Shown one piece after another: positions 22,226 to 34,205 of a stretch of 64,000 nt of DNA; within the stretch, counting starts at the first letter, position 1; each line of letters starts with the position of its first letter. The notes beneath the pieces are model-generated. The model worked only from the letters and a program-made list of their open reading frames with translations, was not told where the DNA came from and did no database searches. Made by a program: the position numbers and the translations under genes. The DNA comes from Casuarina equisetifolia (Eukaryota; Streptophyta; Magnoliopsida; Fagales; Casuarinaceae): contig CM052355.1 of NCBI GenBank assembly GCA_028551475.1, forward strand, positions 11,768,129 to 11,832,128, given 5' to 3'.

Positions 22226-22460
22226 TTAAGAAAAAAATCATTTTTTTATTCTTAAAAAAAATCATTTCTTTAAATTCTTGAAAAAAAAATCATTTCTTTT
22301 AGTTCTTGAAAAACAAAAAAATCGTTTCTTTTAATTCTTGAAAAAAAATCGTTTCTTTTAATTCTTGAAAAAAAATCGTTTCTTTTAATTCTTGAAAAAT
22401 AAAAAAAATTGTTTCTTTTAATTCTTAAAAAAAAAAATTTTTCTTAAGTTGTTGAAAAAA
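22226..22460 (+). repeat. Minisatellite array in the gypsy leader (unit about 27 bp)
   Basis: About eight diverged copies of a unit built from (A)n-TCRTTTCTTTTAATTCTTG. Units differ mainly in A-run length. It lies between the primer-binding site and gag. Confidence 0.85.
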
Positions 22461-22521
22461 AAATTAGTTGTCAAAGAAAAAAGAAAAAAAGAAGTCTTTG
22501 TTAAGTTGTTAAGCAACAAGG

Positions 22522-24129
22522 ATGGAAACATATGATGATACATATAGACTTTTAAAAGACAATGTTGCACCAACATTTTGGAATGCTACATCAAGCATTA
22601 AAAGGCTTGAAATTCAGGCAAATAACTTTGAGATCAAGCCTATGCTCATCAAGATGCTTCAAAACTCCATGCAATATAGTGGGCTACCAAATGAGGATCC
22701 AAATGCTCACATTGAAGCATTCCTTGAATTCTGTGACATGATTGGAGATCATGGAGTTACAAAAGATGTTATTAGGTTGAAACTATTTCCATTTTCTCTT
22801 AGAGATACAGCTAAAAATTGGTTCTTTTCTCTTTCTGCAGGATTGATTACTACATGGGATGATTTGGCTCAGAAATTTCTTGGTAAGTTCTTTCCTTTTG
22901 CAAGATCTGCTAAATTGCGTAACGACATTTTCACTTTTGAGTAGATAGATAATGAATCATTGTATGAAGCTTGGGAGAGATTCAAGGAACTTCTAAGGAG
23001 ATGTCCACATCATGAACTACCCATTTGGTTACAAGTACAAACTTTTTATGATGGGTGTAGTACAAATCTTCGTTTTGTAATTGATACAACTGCAGGAGGG
23101 GATTTGCACAGCAAAACTACAGAAGAGGCGTATAACCTTTTGGAAGAAATGTCAGCCAATAGCTATCAATGGTCTACTGAAAGACTACCAATGCATCAAG
23201 CAAGTAAAGTCCATAAAGAAGATATATTCACCATAATGTCTGCACAATTGGAAGTGCTTAATGAGAAGATAGACAACTTAAATACTCCAGTTGTGAGACA
23301 TCAAAGTAGATCATGTAAATTTTATGGTGGAGCACATGAGAGCACGGAATGTCAAGCAAGTAACCCTTATCCTCATTATAATAATTATGCTAATTTTGTT
23401 GGGATTCCTAACAGGTCACAAAATGATTATTACTCCAATGTATACAATTCGGGATGGAACAATCATCAAAATTTTTCATGGAGTAACCCAAACGATATGA
23501 GACTACCACCAACATTTGAGCAAACCGAAGAGTCGAAGCCTAATTTAGAGGACATCTTCGCTAAGATGATGCAAAACAACGAAGAGAGATTCCAAAGACA
23601 AGAAGCTTCAATCCGAAAATTAGAAGTGCAAATGAGTCAGCTCATTAGTATGATCTCAGAGAATCAAGAGGGTCTTTTGCCTAGTGATATAGAGAAAAGT
23701 CTTGAAGATACCATAGAGGCAATAACCCCAACATGTGGCAAGCAAGTAGGAGAAGTTGATGTTGACAAAGAGAGTCTCAAAGATAATGATAAAGATGTCA
23801 GCATGCAACTTGAGGAGGCACCTAGGAGCAAGCTTGTTCTAGAAAATCCTATGTCCTTTATGCCTCCAACTCCATCTCCCCAAAGATTCCAGCAACACGT
23901 AAAAGATAAGCAGTTTTTGGAATCCCTCGATATATCTTTAAAATTGCACATTAACATTTCTTTTGTAGATACTCCAGTTCAAATATCTAGTTGTGCAAAA
24001 CTTTTGAATGAGAGACTGGAGAACAAAAGGAAGCTGGAAGTATATGAGACAGTTGTGCTTATTGAAGAATGCACAACCATCAAACGACACAAATTGTCTC
24101 TGAAACTGTTGGAGTTCCATCCTCCTTGA
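22522..24129 (+). pseudogene. Gypsy gag (Athila-like), with a nonsense codon
   Basis: The frame from the ATG at 22522 runs to 24129 with one in-frame TAG at 22942-22944. Either side is a clear retrotransposon gag capsid domain: DPNAHIEAFLEFCDM and RDTAKNWFFSL before the stop, then SLYEAWERFKELLRRCPHHE after it. A glutamine-rich linker with a coiled-coil-like segment follows (about residues 350-390). The C-terminus reaches only the region just before the protease in full-length Athila elements (KLHINISF...ENKRKLEVYETVVL) and then ends. The normal product would be the capsid protein of the virus-like particle. With only one stop the gene is fairly young or was recently constrained. Confidence 0.85.
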
Positions 24130-25737
24130 GTAACAACATCCAAAATAGTTTGGCTAAAAACTATAAAGCAAGCGCTTTTTGGGAGGCAACCTAAGCAATT
24201 TTGTTTTAGTCCTTTCATTAGAAGTTTTGTCACCATCATCTCCTCAGAGCTCTACATGAATATAACCTACAGTCAAGGGAGTTTTCTCATTCCTATTCCT
24301 TCATTATTATTGCATTCTTTTGTTTTTACATTGAGGACAATGCTTCATTCAAGTTTGGGGGTAGGGAAAGAACCTTTGTGCAAAATTTGATTGAAATTTT
24401 TTTTATGTCATGATTACATCCCATGTTGTGAATTCTTAGTGATTCTTTGGAAGATATAGATTTTGTTCAAACCTGCAATTGTAGTGTGAGTTAAGTGTGA
24501 TTCTGATTATGTTGATCCACCTATTGAGCACTAAAAGTCCTTCATTTTTTAAATTGTGTGTATTTCTAAAGAATATTCATGTGAAGTATGTGATTTTCTT
24601 ATATCTCACCTGAATCTTAGAATTTGTTTGATTTTCTCTTGAGGTGAAATCCTAAGCTGCATCTAATTGAGAAAATGATTTAGGCCATTCTTTGGATTGT
24701 TTGAGCCTTTCAAGCCAACCTTATTTATTTATCACCAGTCACCCTGTTGAGCCTTGATTCATATCCATTTTTTTTGTTTAACACCCACATATATATATAC
24801 CCTTGAGCCTTTGACAAATTATCTTTTTGTCCTACACCCTTGAACATATTGATTTTTAGGATATAAGTCTATTTGAGTGAAGAGAAGTTGAGGGGAAGGA
24901 TGTTATATGGGAAGGATGTTGATTGCAATGATTATGTAGCATAATATGTTGCTTTTGTGAATGCAAAAAAAAAAAAAAAAAAGCAACATCTGTCCAAGAA
25001 TGGAATTCTCTTATTGCTTATTGTCAAATTCAAGCAACTAAAGGTTCAATAATTGACTTTTACATAGTAGTTAGATGTCATCAACAAGATAAGATTATAA
25101 TGGTTACATTTCTAGTCCTACTACTTGTTTTATGATTGCAAGCATGATTGTGACTTTTGTGAGTGTCAAAATCCAAGTGAAATCAAGTATTTTTGGGAAA
25201 AAATAAATGAGAGAAGTGGTGATAGAAAGATCATTTGCGAAAAAAAAAAGGAAAAAAAAAGAAAAAAAAAGAAAAAGCAAAGAAAGGAAGTGACAAAAGC
25301 TCAAATTAGATCCTAGAAAGCAATTTGTTCATGGGTGAATTAAGCTTAAATGACTTTCATCTTACCCTTAGCCCAGCCTTACATTACAAGCTTATAAAAG
25401 TCCTATTGATTTTTGGTTAGATGATTGGCTTACATTAGTGGAGAGAGGAATGAAAAGCAAACATATGAGGTTTGGTTAAAGATTTTGAGAGGTTGCATAT
25501 TAATGTGAATTTATTTGGAGTGCATATAGTTGAAAAGATGAGGACTCACACACACACACATGTGGTCAACATAGTTAAGAGTCTATCTTATCTTATGAAA
25601 CAATTGTGGTATTTGGATGAAAGCTATATTTTTCTTTGAATTGTTAAGTTGAGCAATTATGGGAGAATATCATGAAGGGATTTTGTCTAAAACATATATT
25701 GTTTATTGCTTTTGCTAGAGGACTAGCAAAATGTTAA
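24130..25737. other. 3' non-coding region of the gypsy element
   Basis: Contains the conserved AGCGC...GGGAGGCAACC and GTTTGGGGGTAGGG landmarks, a 19-A run (24967-24982), a long A/G tract (about 25239-25292) and a (CA)n run (25549-25560). There is no open frame of note. It ends with the short GCTAGAGGACTAGC inverted motif that in this lineage normally lies just before the 3' LTR. Confidence 0.7.
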
Positions 25738-25809
25738 GTTTTCTCATAATTATTAAAGTTATTTATTGCCTAAAATAGGTAAAATAACTCTATAAAAATA
25801 TAGTTATCA
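25738..25809 (-). repeat. Right terminal inverted repeat (inverted U3 start in place of the 3' LTR)
   Basis: Reverse complement of 20884-20955, 71 of 72 bases identical. It begins right after the AATGTTAA sequence where a directly repeated 3' LTR should start, and it ends at the ATTGG target duplication. Confidence 0.95.
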
Positions 25810-25999
25810 ATTGGTCTTTTGGGTTATAATTTTAAGCCTGTGACAAAGTGATATCAAAATCAACTCATAACCCATTTCCAATGCCAATGCCAAGCATGTA
25901 AAGGTGGGTAAGTAAGGGGGCACCTAATTGTCAAAGATGACAGTCACATCGAAAGTATGTGACTACATCAAGGGTTACATAAATTTGGGTGGTAAAGAA

Positions 26000-26154
26000 T
26001 GTTATGTTTTAGGATGGAACATTCCATGAGAGAGGATATATAAAAGACATTGTCTAACATTGAAAAGGCAAGTGAGAGGTCTTGAGCTTATTAAGGGCTT
26101 GGTAACTCCACCTAAAAGGCTAGTCTTTTTGGTTAGAATTTTAGGCCTATGACA
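26000..26154 (+). repeat. Second LTR of the TRIM element
   Basis: 155 bp, diverged from the interrupted first LTR (20762-20883 plus 25815-25845), with shared blocks such as AACATTCCA, the TGTC(C/T)(C/A)ACATTG region, and TTTTAGGCCTATGACA against TTTTAAGCCTGTGACA. Confidence 0.82.
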
Positions 26155-27150
26155 CTATGCTCTAAACACTACTAAAGAGGTAGAAGTAGAAGAAAAGCCT
26201 AAATCATTCAAAAAGTTGTGGAAAGTACTAAATCTATGAAATTTTTGAATGCCATGAATGAAGAAATGTATTTTTTGCATAAAGCCAAACTTGGGAGCTA
26301 GTAAAACCACCTAAGCACTAGAAGATTGTGGTACGCAAAAAAAAATTTAAAAAGAAAGAAGTGAGACTGAAAACTAAAGAAATCCAATTCTAAGACAAGT
26401 TAGTTGTAAAAGGATTTGCTCAAAAGAAGAAAATTGATTTCAATACAATATTCTCCTCTGGATAGGCATAGTTCAATTTGAGTCTTGCTAGCTTTAGTAG
26501 CAAATCAAAACTTAAAGAGTTGCAACAATTGGATGTAAAAACAACCTTTTTACATGTAGAAATTGAAAAACAAATTTTCATGCAACAACCTAAGGGATTT
26601 GCTGTTAAAGGAAGAAAAGATTATGTTTGTAAGTTGAAGAATTCTCTATATCACCTAAAACAATCTCCCTAATAGTGACATAAGAAATTAAACACTTTAA
26701 TGTTGACTCAAAAGTTTCAAAAGAGTAATTGTGATTGTTGGTGTTTACCATAAGGTGTTATTAGATGGATCAAAGATTTACTTTTTATTGTATGTGGATG
26801 ATATATTAATTACAACCAAACATATGACGGAAATCAAAAAACTTAAGGTCCAACTGAATCAAACTTTGAGATGAAAGACTATGGAGCAGTAAAAAGAATT
26901 CTAGAAATGAAAATTTACCCTGGCAAGGAAAAAGGAAGGTTGTGCTTTTTCCAAAGAAGTTATGTTGCAAAAGTCTTGGAAAGATTTAAAATTCCAACTC
27001 AAAACCTGCAAGTATACCATTTGCTTTTCATTTTAAGTTATTTGCACAACTTTCACCTTAAATTGAAGATAAAAGAGAGAAAATGAAACAAGTTTCTTAT
27101 ACAAGCATTGTGGGAAGCATAATGTATGCCATGATATGTACATAACTAGA

Positions 27151-30100
27151 CCTTTGAAAGGCATGACCAACCTAGGAAAGGCACGCTAGTTAGCAGTGAG
27201 ATGGTGGCTGGACAGTAGAATGTGAAAAAAGCTATCAAGAACTGAAGCAGTGAGCTTGTTTGTGAAATCCTAAGTGAACCAACTACTTTTGTGAGCTTAA
27301 AGGGTGTAGTTGGGGATTGGGTTGAGTGCAATATTGTTTAACATCTTCACATTGCAGTGGTAAAACTTCCTCTCCGCTGTGGGGTAGGCAAATTACTGAA
27401 CCACGTTAAAACTCTCTTATTTACAATTTTTGCAGATTCTGCTTTTGGTTGTGTGCTATCTGTTACTGTTTGATTGAATTTCTGAATTTACATTCCACAA
27501 AAGCCAATCAAAGCTTATATCACTAGACATCATTTGTCTTACAATTTGAACCTTAAAAACAAAAGTGTAAAGTTTGTGGTCAAATAAGTTGCTCGAACAG
27601 TCATATTTCTTCTCTATGTCAAGAAATCGGGCATCACACTAAAAGCCCTAGAATTTGTTAGGAATTTGTCGGCACAATTTATTAGGAATTTGTTAGGATC
27701 AAAGCATACTGAGAAACTCTCTCAACCTTAGTTTTGTAATACTCAGCAAATAACCTAATACTTGGTTATTAGTATTACTACTTAGGTTCTTCTATATCTC
27801 CACATAGACTCCTTTTTATAGGCCTTTTAACTTCCACAGGTTGGTTCTATAACCGATGTAGGACACACAATTCTTCTCTTCTAATTTTTGTGGCACAAGA
27901 ACTCTTTCCTTTTCTAATCCATGTAAAACATGGACTCCTAAATCATGCGGAACTCCTTTGAGTATTCGAGTCGCATCCAACAGAATTTAAGGTTACTTGA
28001 GTCTTATTTGGTAAACATACAGGCTCCATTTTTTGGTTTGCTGCAAGTCTCGTGTAATTCTCGGCTGGAGTCTGCTCTAGCGTCATCGATGTTGCGAACA
28101 CACGAGCTATTGAAGAGATGCCATCCGAGACGCTAGAGCAATGAAAGACTCCCGTCACTCTTGCGATTCAAAGTGCTACGGGCCTCATCGCCTACCGGGT
28201 TATGGCTTGGGCTTAGCAAAATTTTTACCCTGAAACCATATAGAAGTTGCTATATCTATTAGCAAAATCAAACCTATGTTCCGTTTCTCGCTTCTATTCA
28301 AAAGCTTCTTTTGTTTTTTATTTTTTATTTTTAACTTTAAACCTGGAAACCCACGTTTTCATTAAAAAATGGTTGAGAGAGAAAGAACGAAGAAAGTCTA
28401 CACTTCATTGAAGATTCTTTTTGTCCTTGAAATCTATAAGGTGATGTTGATGATAGGCGGATCACTACGGCCTGCTCCTTTTTTCTTAAATATTATCTTC
28501 CGGTTTCTGTTGCTTTCAGTCCCCTTGTGCCAATACATCAAGCTATTTTGTCATCCATACGATTGAACTTGTCATTTCCTTTCCAATTTTATCTGATTTT
28601 TGTAATTTTCCCCTTCCGCTAAATTTTTTAAACAATTGCAGACCAAAGATAGACACTGATCATGAACTCCAATTTACTTTTTTTTTTTCCAACTTTGTTT
28701 AGTAACTATTTCAGAGCAAATCTGAAAGTGTTATCGCTTAATTTTTTTTATTTAAAGAAATATTGTCTCGATCTTTGTCTTGACATTGAGCAGAATTTTA
28801 AATAGTGCAGAATTCACTGGAATTCATGGGTCCTTGTTATGGTTGGAAAGTAAGGAAGAACAGCCTGATGAGATCCAGATGCATGATACAGGAGGGGACC
28901 AATCACTTTGTGCCAGAAGTGAGACAGAAGAGATTAGTTTAATGTTTGAACGTTTAATCCCTTTTTTCTGCTAATCATGCCTTCATTGCGGGATCTTAAA
29001 CCAATGGAAAATTTGTCCAGCTTGTTGAAGAGTTAGAATCCAACAAAAGTGTTGCTTTCTTGATTGACGTCGAGGCCCGCCAACCCCGCCCATCCGTGAA
29101 TGTGGGATGGTGAGCTGAACCTAAATATAATCACCACGACCAAGAAAGTTCAACTTTCCTATTGTTATTACATGATTCGTTCCTAATCAAACAACTTGCA
29201 AAATTAAACTGAACCCTTTTGATTACTTTATTATGTTTCTTTTCTTGGAAAGCCACTAATAATGTGAACTAAAAAGCAATTATAAGAGCTCAAGGACTTT
29301 CCTTTTTCGTCCACAACTAAACTAAACTAATTAACTTCGTAATAAACATTAGAGGAGCCCCAGATTCATATTTTTTTTAATGATTTTGTGCAAAAACACA
29401 AAGTCCAATAAGAAAGATATAGCTCAAAATTGGGAGAATAATTTGAAATTTAAACACTTCCAATAATCTCATTTTTCTAATATAGGATATACTGATCAAC
29501 AACACTCATCACCTTGCGTGCTAAGAAAATTTAGGTTAAATGATATTTAAAGTAAATCTTATCTTAAGTTTAGATAACATATAAGAAAGCTTAAAATTTA
29601 ACCTAAATGCTAGCTTGTAAGTTATGAGGAACAACTTATGTGCACATGATATATGGACTTTATTAAGATCTTCGATATTTTATGGACAAGGAACATAACA
29701 AATCTCTGATGGATCGCCATACGTGGTACCTTTTCTTGATTTTCATTATGAAGGAAGAGTACACGGTCTAGGCCGTGAACAAAATCTTAAAACGGAGGAT
29801 CTTCTAATGTTTTGTGGTCTTGAAGTTGAGCGATAAAATGACTTAATATTAAATAAAAGTTTTCTGGTGTTTTCTTTCTTGGTCATCTTCCTTTGATTGG
29901 TTTCAGATAAAAAGTCGAATCATAACTTTAAAATTGGCTTTTACTTTCTACAAGCTACTTTGATACCACAAATCTCGGTAGGCCTCTAAATCAACGCGAG
30001 GTTCTACGTGGATTGCAGTGCAATAACTCAACGAAAAGAGAGAAATATAGGAAACATTTACAGCAATCTTCGGTCTATCTTTTCTCTTTTTCTTATTAGT

Positions 30101-33100
30101 TTTCTTTTTCTTTAGTGCTTGCTTTACCCTATTAATTCTGAAAATTAAACTCAACCAAACAACCAGTCATGACTTTGTGTCGTGATCCCTGAAAAACATA
30201 TTGTCTACCTTTTTATTTGAACCGCAGATTAAAAGATTGGTGACAAAAGAGGAGACGTTTCGGTAAAAGTCTTAGTTCATAATCAATTCAGTCTCCTGCT
30301 CCATAGGCTGAATAAATGAATGGAAATTTTTAATAGAGGATCCAAAAAGTGGTTGGTTTTTTATATGATAGAATTGCTCAGAAAACAAGGAACGGTAGAC
30401 AGTGACAATGGAAGACCACCATAGCAAGCGACTTAAAATCCAAGTCTTCCAATACATAATTGGTACATCTCCAGAAGCAAATTTTGTTATGCTCTTGTTT
30501 AATTAATGTTTGAAATTTTAATGTCAACGGGGAGTTGCTGAGGGAGGAAACGATTGGTCCTCTTAAGGTAATGAGCCAGCTCCTCTCGTCCAACCATCTG
30601 TCTTTTAGTCGCAAAATCATCTTCTTCAGAGTTCAAACATATAATTATCGCCAACAACACGACAAAAGTGATAGTTTAAAGTTAATCAACCCTCAGTGGG
30701 GGTTAGGATTTTTATGGATTATCCCCAAACAGACAAATGAATCCTGCTCAAAACGAAGAATACTAATCAAATAAGTTTTTGTTTATTCATAGAGTGTTGG
30801 TTCAAATCCATCTCACGTCCATTTCACTCGACGAGACGCCACTTGAGCACGCTAGAAAAGGATAACTCACCAAATACGCGTCCAGCATGAAACTGCCCAA
30901 TTACTGGAAAGTATCTTTAGCAAATAAATCCTTATTGCCAACCATATGTGAAGGAAGCTGTCTCATATATGTCGTCCTGATGTGCTTAGTTACAAATCAC
31001 GGACAAAAATCAAGGAAATCTTTTAAAAAGTACTTTCGGTTTAAAGCTTTGAAACTTTTCTTTCATGAAAAATGAAAAACTAGAGGATAAGCACGTATCT
31101 TTATTTTCTACAAGAAGACTGCCCTTCGTGTCTCTACCAGAAGTACAAAGAGATAAGTTTTTAACCTTCCTTCCTTATTGTAGAAGTGACGACCCAAATT
31201 TCTATCACTACAGAAAGAGACAAAGGTGTAAAATTGCCCTTCATGAACTTATATACTCTCAGAGTGGGAAAGGAGACAGCCTCGATGAAGGGACAACTTC
31301 ATTTCATGGGAACTAAAATTTTAAGAAGTATATATTCATTGCACTATGTCCTTCTAGATTATTATCCATGTTTGCACTTGAAATAGTTTTAGTTACCTTT
31401 TATATCAGATTTAGCTGTTAGATTAATCATAAGATGTCGCATGTGTTAGTCAAGCGCGCATGAAACATTTGTTTTACCAGAAAAAAAAAACTCTTATTCT
31501 AATAAATAAAACCACAAAATTAGTCTTATATTCTAAGTTAAACTTCAATGAAAAGAAAGAAGTGACTCTTCCAAGTAGGAGTAGGAGTAGCAGTAGGAGT
31601 GATGCCCTTCATAGAGAAGACATGAAGCCATATGAGATATAGTGATTCAATAGAGCAGATAACATAAAAAAAATATAAAGGTAGCTACATTGCACCCGCT
31701 TATTATCTTACGTTGTTATTTCCCAAACCTTTTGTTTTCTAGAAACTCTCAAGGCATAATCACTTTAATTTTTAAGGTGATTATACCATCCACTTTCTTT
31801 TTGTTAAAACTCAATTTAAATTAGAAGGGCAATTTCATAACTCTATCTTTAAACTACGTGTATATGCAGCACAGAAAATAACTTATGTGACAGTAATTAG
31901 CACATGTGGTACTTTTCATTTAAACTAACAAAAAAAATATAATATAAAAAAGTAAATTAAAAGTTTTTGATGATATACTGGCAAAAATATATACGAAAGT
32001 ATTAGTTGGGAGAGTGAAATATTCTTTTACAATGTGAAATATTTTTATAAATTAATATTCATAACAAAGACTACATTTAGAATATCCTTTATGTATATAA
32101 ATATTGGTTTAAAATCATAAATTTTACGACTTTACAAATAAAAGTCTTCATAAAATTTTTCAGCCAAAGTAAAATGGCCAAATTGTTAAAAAAAAAAGAT
32201 TATGATAAAGATGAGATTATGTTGCTAATGGTGATGTTTATTGTGTTCCAAATCTTATCTAATTGTTTCATTAAAATGGTTGACATGCTACCTAATTTCA
32301 TTAAGTGTTACCACACACGAAATCCTATAGCTATCAATATTTCTCGCCAATGGTCTATCATGTTGCAAAATATGCATAAAAGGAACAAATATAAAATATA
32401 AAAGAATAAATTCAGAAGTCTAGAACAAACTGTCGAAATAAAACAAATCAAGCACCAGAAAATTATTGTCATTTTTTATTTTTCTTTTCCTTATCTCTTC
32501 TGATAGAAGAATTAAAAACACAGATGAAACTAAGAAGTTCAATATTTTATTTGAAAATAGAAGGAAAAAAATGGAAAGGAAAAGAGTATGGAAATAAGAA
32601 ACAAGAAAGATGTAATACTGGTACGTGCTGTAGAAAATATCCCGAGGTCTCTTGTACGTCCATATCCATATATGGGACGAAAATTCTTCCCTTAATTCAA
32701 TTATGTAGACAATTTAATAATATACTTGTGATTTATTCATGGTGTTAGTGGTCTCTATATGAGAGAATGAGTGAAGTTATAGCCCATTTATGTGAATGAA
32801 AGGCTTATCCCAAGGATAAACCATAGGACCAAGACACTGAATGATGATCTAAAATGTTTTCTATTCAAAATATACAAGATCCATGTGGCTGTGATCTATA
32901 ATGCATATACATAGAGAAATCCAAAGTTGTTTTTGTTAACGTCTTTTCATATGGAAAAAAAAAAAGGTGATAAGGGCTTTTACTGAACTAAGGATAAATT
33001 GATTTTTCTAAAAAGTAATAATCGATAAAAAAAAATTAATTAGACTACTTCTTCAATACTGCAACAATAATATTGATAAATTTCTAGGAAAATAATTATT

Positions 33101-33900
33101 TAAGGCAATGTTGAAAAATTTCTGATCACATCAATATAGAAAGTATATGTAAATATCTTTCAATATTGTAGTATTTCTATAATGTCAAATGGTGCGGAAC
33201 AAGTAATCGATCTTTCAATTCTAGCTCATTGCAAATCAATTGAATCACTAGTTCCGTTAAATATATATATATATATCTTTTTTTATATAAAATTATCTTT
33301 CATAAATTATTTGCTCATTTATTGAGACATATCATGGAAACATTCAAACTATAGTGAGATCATCCCCATCATCATATCATGAGTTATATTCATATTTCGA
33401 CAATTTCAAAACTTTAAAGTCATTTAGTTTGATGCAGCATAGTGATTCATAAATTATACAAGAAAAAAAGACTAAGTACCTAAATCTTGTATCCATAAAT
33501 ATTTAGAAGTATCACTAACTATTGATTTACATAATGTTTTGATAAGAACAAAAAGAGTTGTTAATATGCATTGAAAGTTTATTCTATTCATAACGAGGCT
33601 TGGATGAAGTAAAAGGAACTTTGATAAGAGTAAAATAGAGCTGTCGAGAAAGTTGAAGTTTTAGTTGGAGTAAATTGTTTTTTATTCAAAGTTCCAAACT
33701 TGTTAATTAACAAAATAAATAAAAACAGATAAACTATTGTGGGGTTAGAGTTTTTAAATTGATGAAATCTGAAAGAGACAGAAAATCAGAGACAGCGACC
33801 TCATAAAATGACGGTGTAATGATATATCTATTAAGCCACTTGAAGGTTGCGTTTTATATTTAATCAAACACGATGTTGATCGATTATGAGTTGAAAATGA
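27151..33900. other. Long gene-poor spacer
   Basis: No gene was recognised on either strand. At about 27570-27660 a Cys/His-rich fragment (KCKVCGQISC followed by SLCQEIGHHTKSPRIC) looks like a decayed zinc-knuckle remnant. Three or four GGAATTTGT(T/C)(A/G)G repeats follow at about 27658-27700 and resemble a worn copia LTR. A GTAGGA(G/C) microsatellite lies at about 31575-31600 and a (TA)n tract at about 33260-33276. 31700-33900 is extremely AT-rich. Confidence 0.45.
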
Positions 33901-34205
33901 ATGTTATTAATATGAAACTTTGTGATCCCTCTTCACGAATCGCTGTTGCTCCTTCCTCCTGCTCCTCGTTTCCGCCAAACTCTGCATCTCTACCCCCTTC
34001 GTTTCCCCTCTTCCTGAACATTCTTCTAAATCCCAGCTAAATCTAAGCCACCAAATTCTCTCCCCCAGCTCTTAGTTCACGAAAACCTTGCCCTCTTCCT
34101 TCCTTGAAATGTTCCAGTTCAGCACCGTAAGGAAGAAAAAAATGTAAAAATGTTTTCTCACTGATTTCTCCTCCACAAACCCCCCCACCGTTGTCCTTTA
34201 GCCTA

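Larger units (their letters stand above)
20884..25809 (+). mobile_element. Athila-like Ty3/gypsy element, gag-only, with inverted U3 termini
   Basis: A 4926-bp insertion within the first LTR of the TRIM. It begins TGATAACT, ends AGTTATCA, and is flanked by a perfect 5-bp duplication ATTGG (20879-20883 and 25810-25814). The 5' LTR is about 20884-22124. A primer-binding site complementary to tRNA-Asp lies at 22138-22155 with one mismatch. A repeated leader, a gag frame with one nonsense codon, and the Athila-type landmarks AGCGC...GGGAGGCAACC (about 24171-24191), ACATTGAGGACAATG...GTTTGGGGGTAGGG (about 24328-24366) and GCTAGAGGACTAGCAAAATG (25713-25732) follow. Protease beyond its start, RT, RNase H and integrase are all absent. 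The expected 3' LTR is missing; a 72-bp inverted copy of the LTR start takes its place. Confidence 0.88.
20762..26154 (+). mobile_element. TRIM-type miniature LTR retrotransposon (462 bp without its own insertion)
   Basis: The first LTR is 20762-20883 plus 25815-25845 (153 bp, split by the gypsy insertion). The second LTR is 26000-26154 (155 bp). Both start TGT(C/T)ATGTTTTAGGATG and end CCT(A/G)TGACA. The 154-bp interior begins with a decayed tRNA-Met-type primer site (TGATATCAAAAT near 25849, compared with the usual TGGTATCAGAGC, with G-to-A changes) and ends with a purine-rich GGGTGGTAAAGAA tract just before the second LTR. A CTAT target duplication flanks it at 20758-20761 and 26155-26158. 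There is no coding capacity, as is usual for TRIMs, which depend on proteins from other elements. Confidence 0.82.
18700..27150 (+). mobile_element. Degenerate Ty1/copia retrotransposon, interrupted by nested insertions
   Basis: The copia body lies in two parts, about 18700-20761 and 26155-27150. In order they carry a gag zinc knuckle (18903-18953) whose final Cys is replaced by Tyr, a GAG-pre-integrase region (19242-19496), the end of the integrase (about 20140-20520), the stretch before RT, and then RT fragments including YVDDILI (about 26790-26810). It ends in YTSIVGSIMYAM (about 27100-27135), where RNase H should start, so RNase H and both LTRs are missing. Many stops and frameshifts are present. 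The frame before 20761 continues directly at 26155 once the insertion and one CTAT target copy are set aside, which shows the middle is a later insertion. Confidence 0.85.

Noticed and set aside
20884..25809. A DNA transposon with 72-bp terminal inverted repeats
   Set aside because: There is no transposase. The LTR-type TG/CA ends, primer site, gag and gypsy 3' landmarks point to a retroelement.
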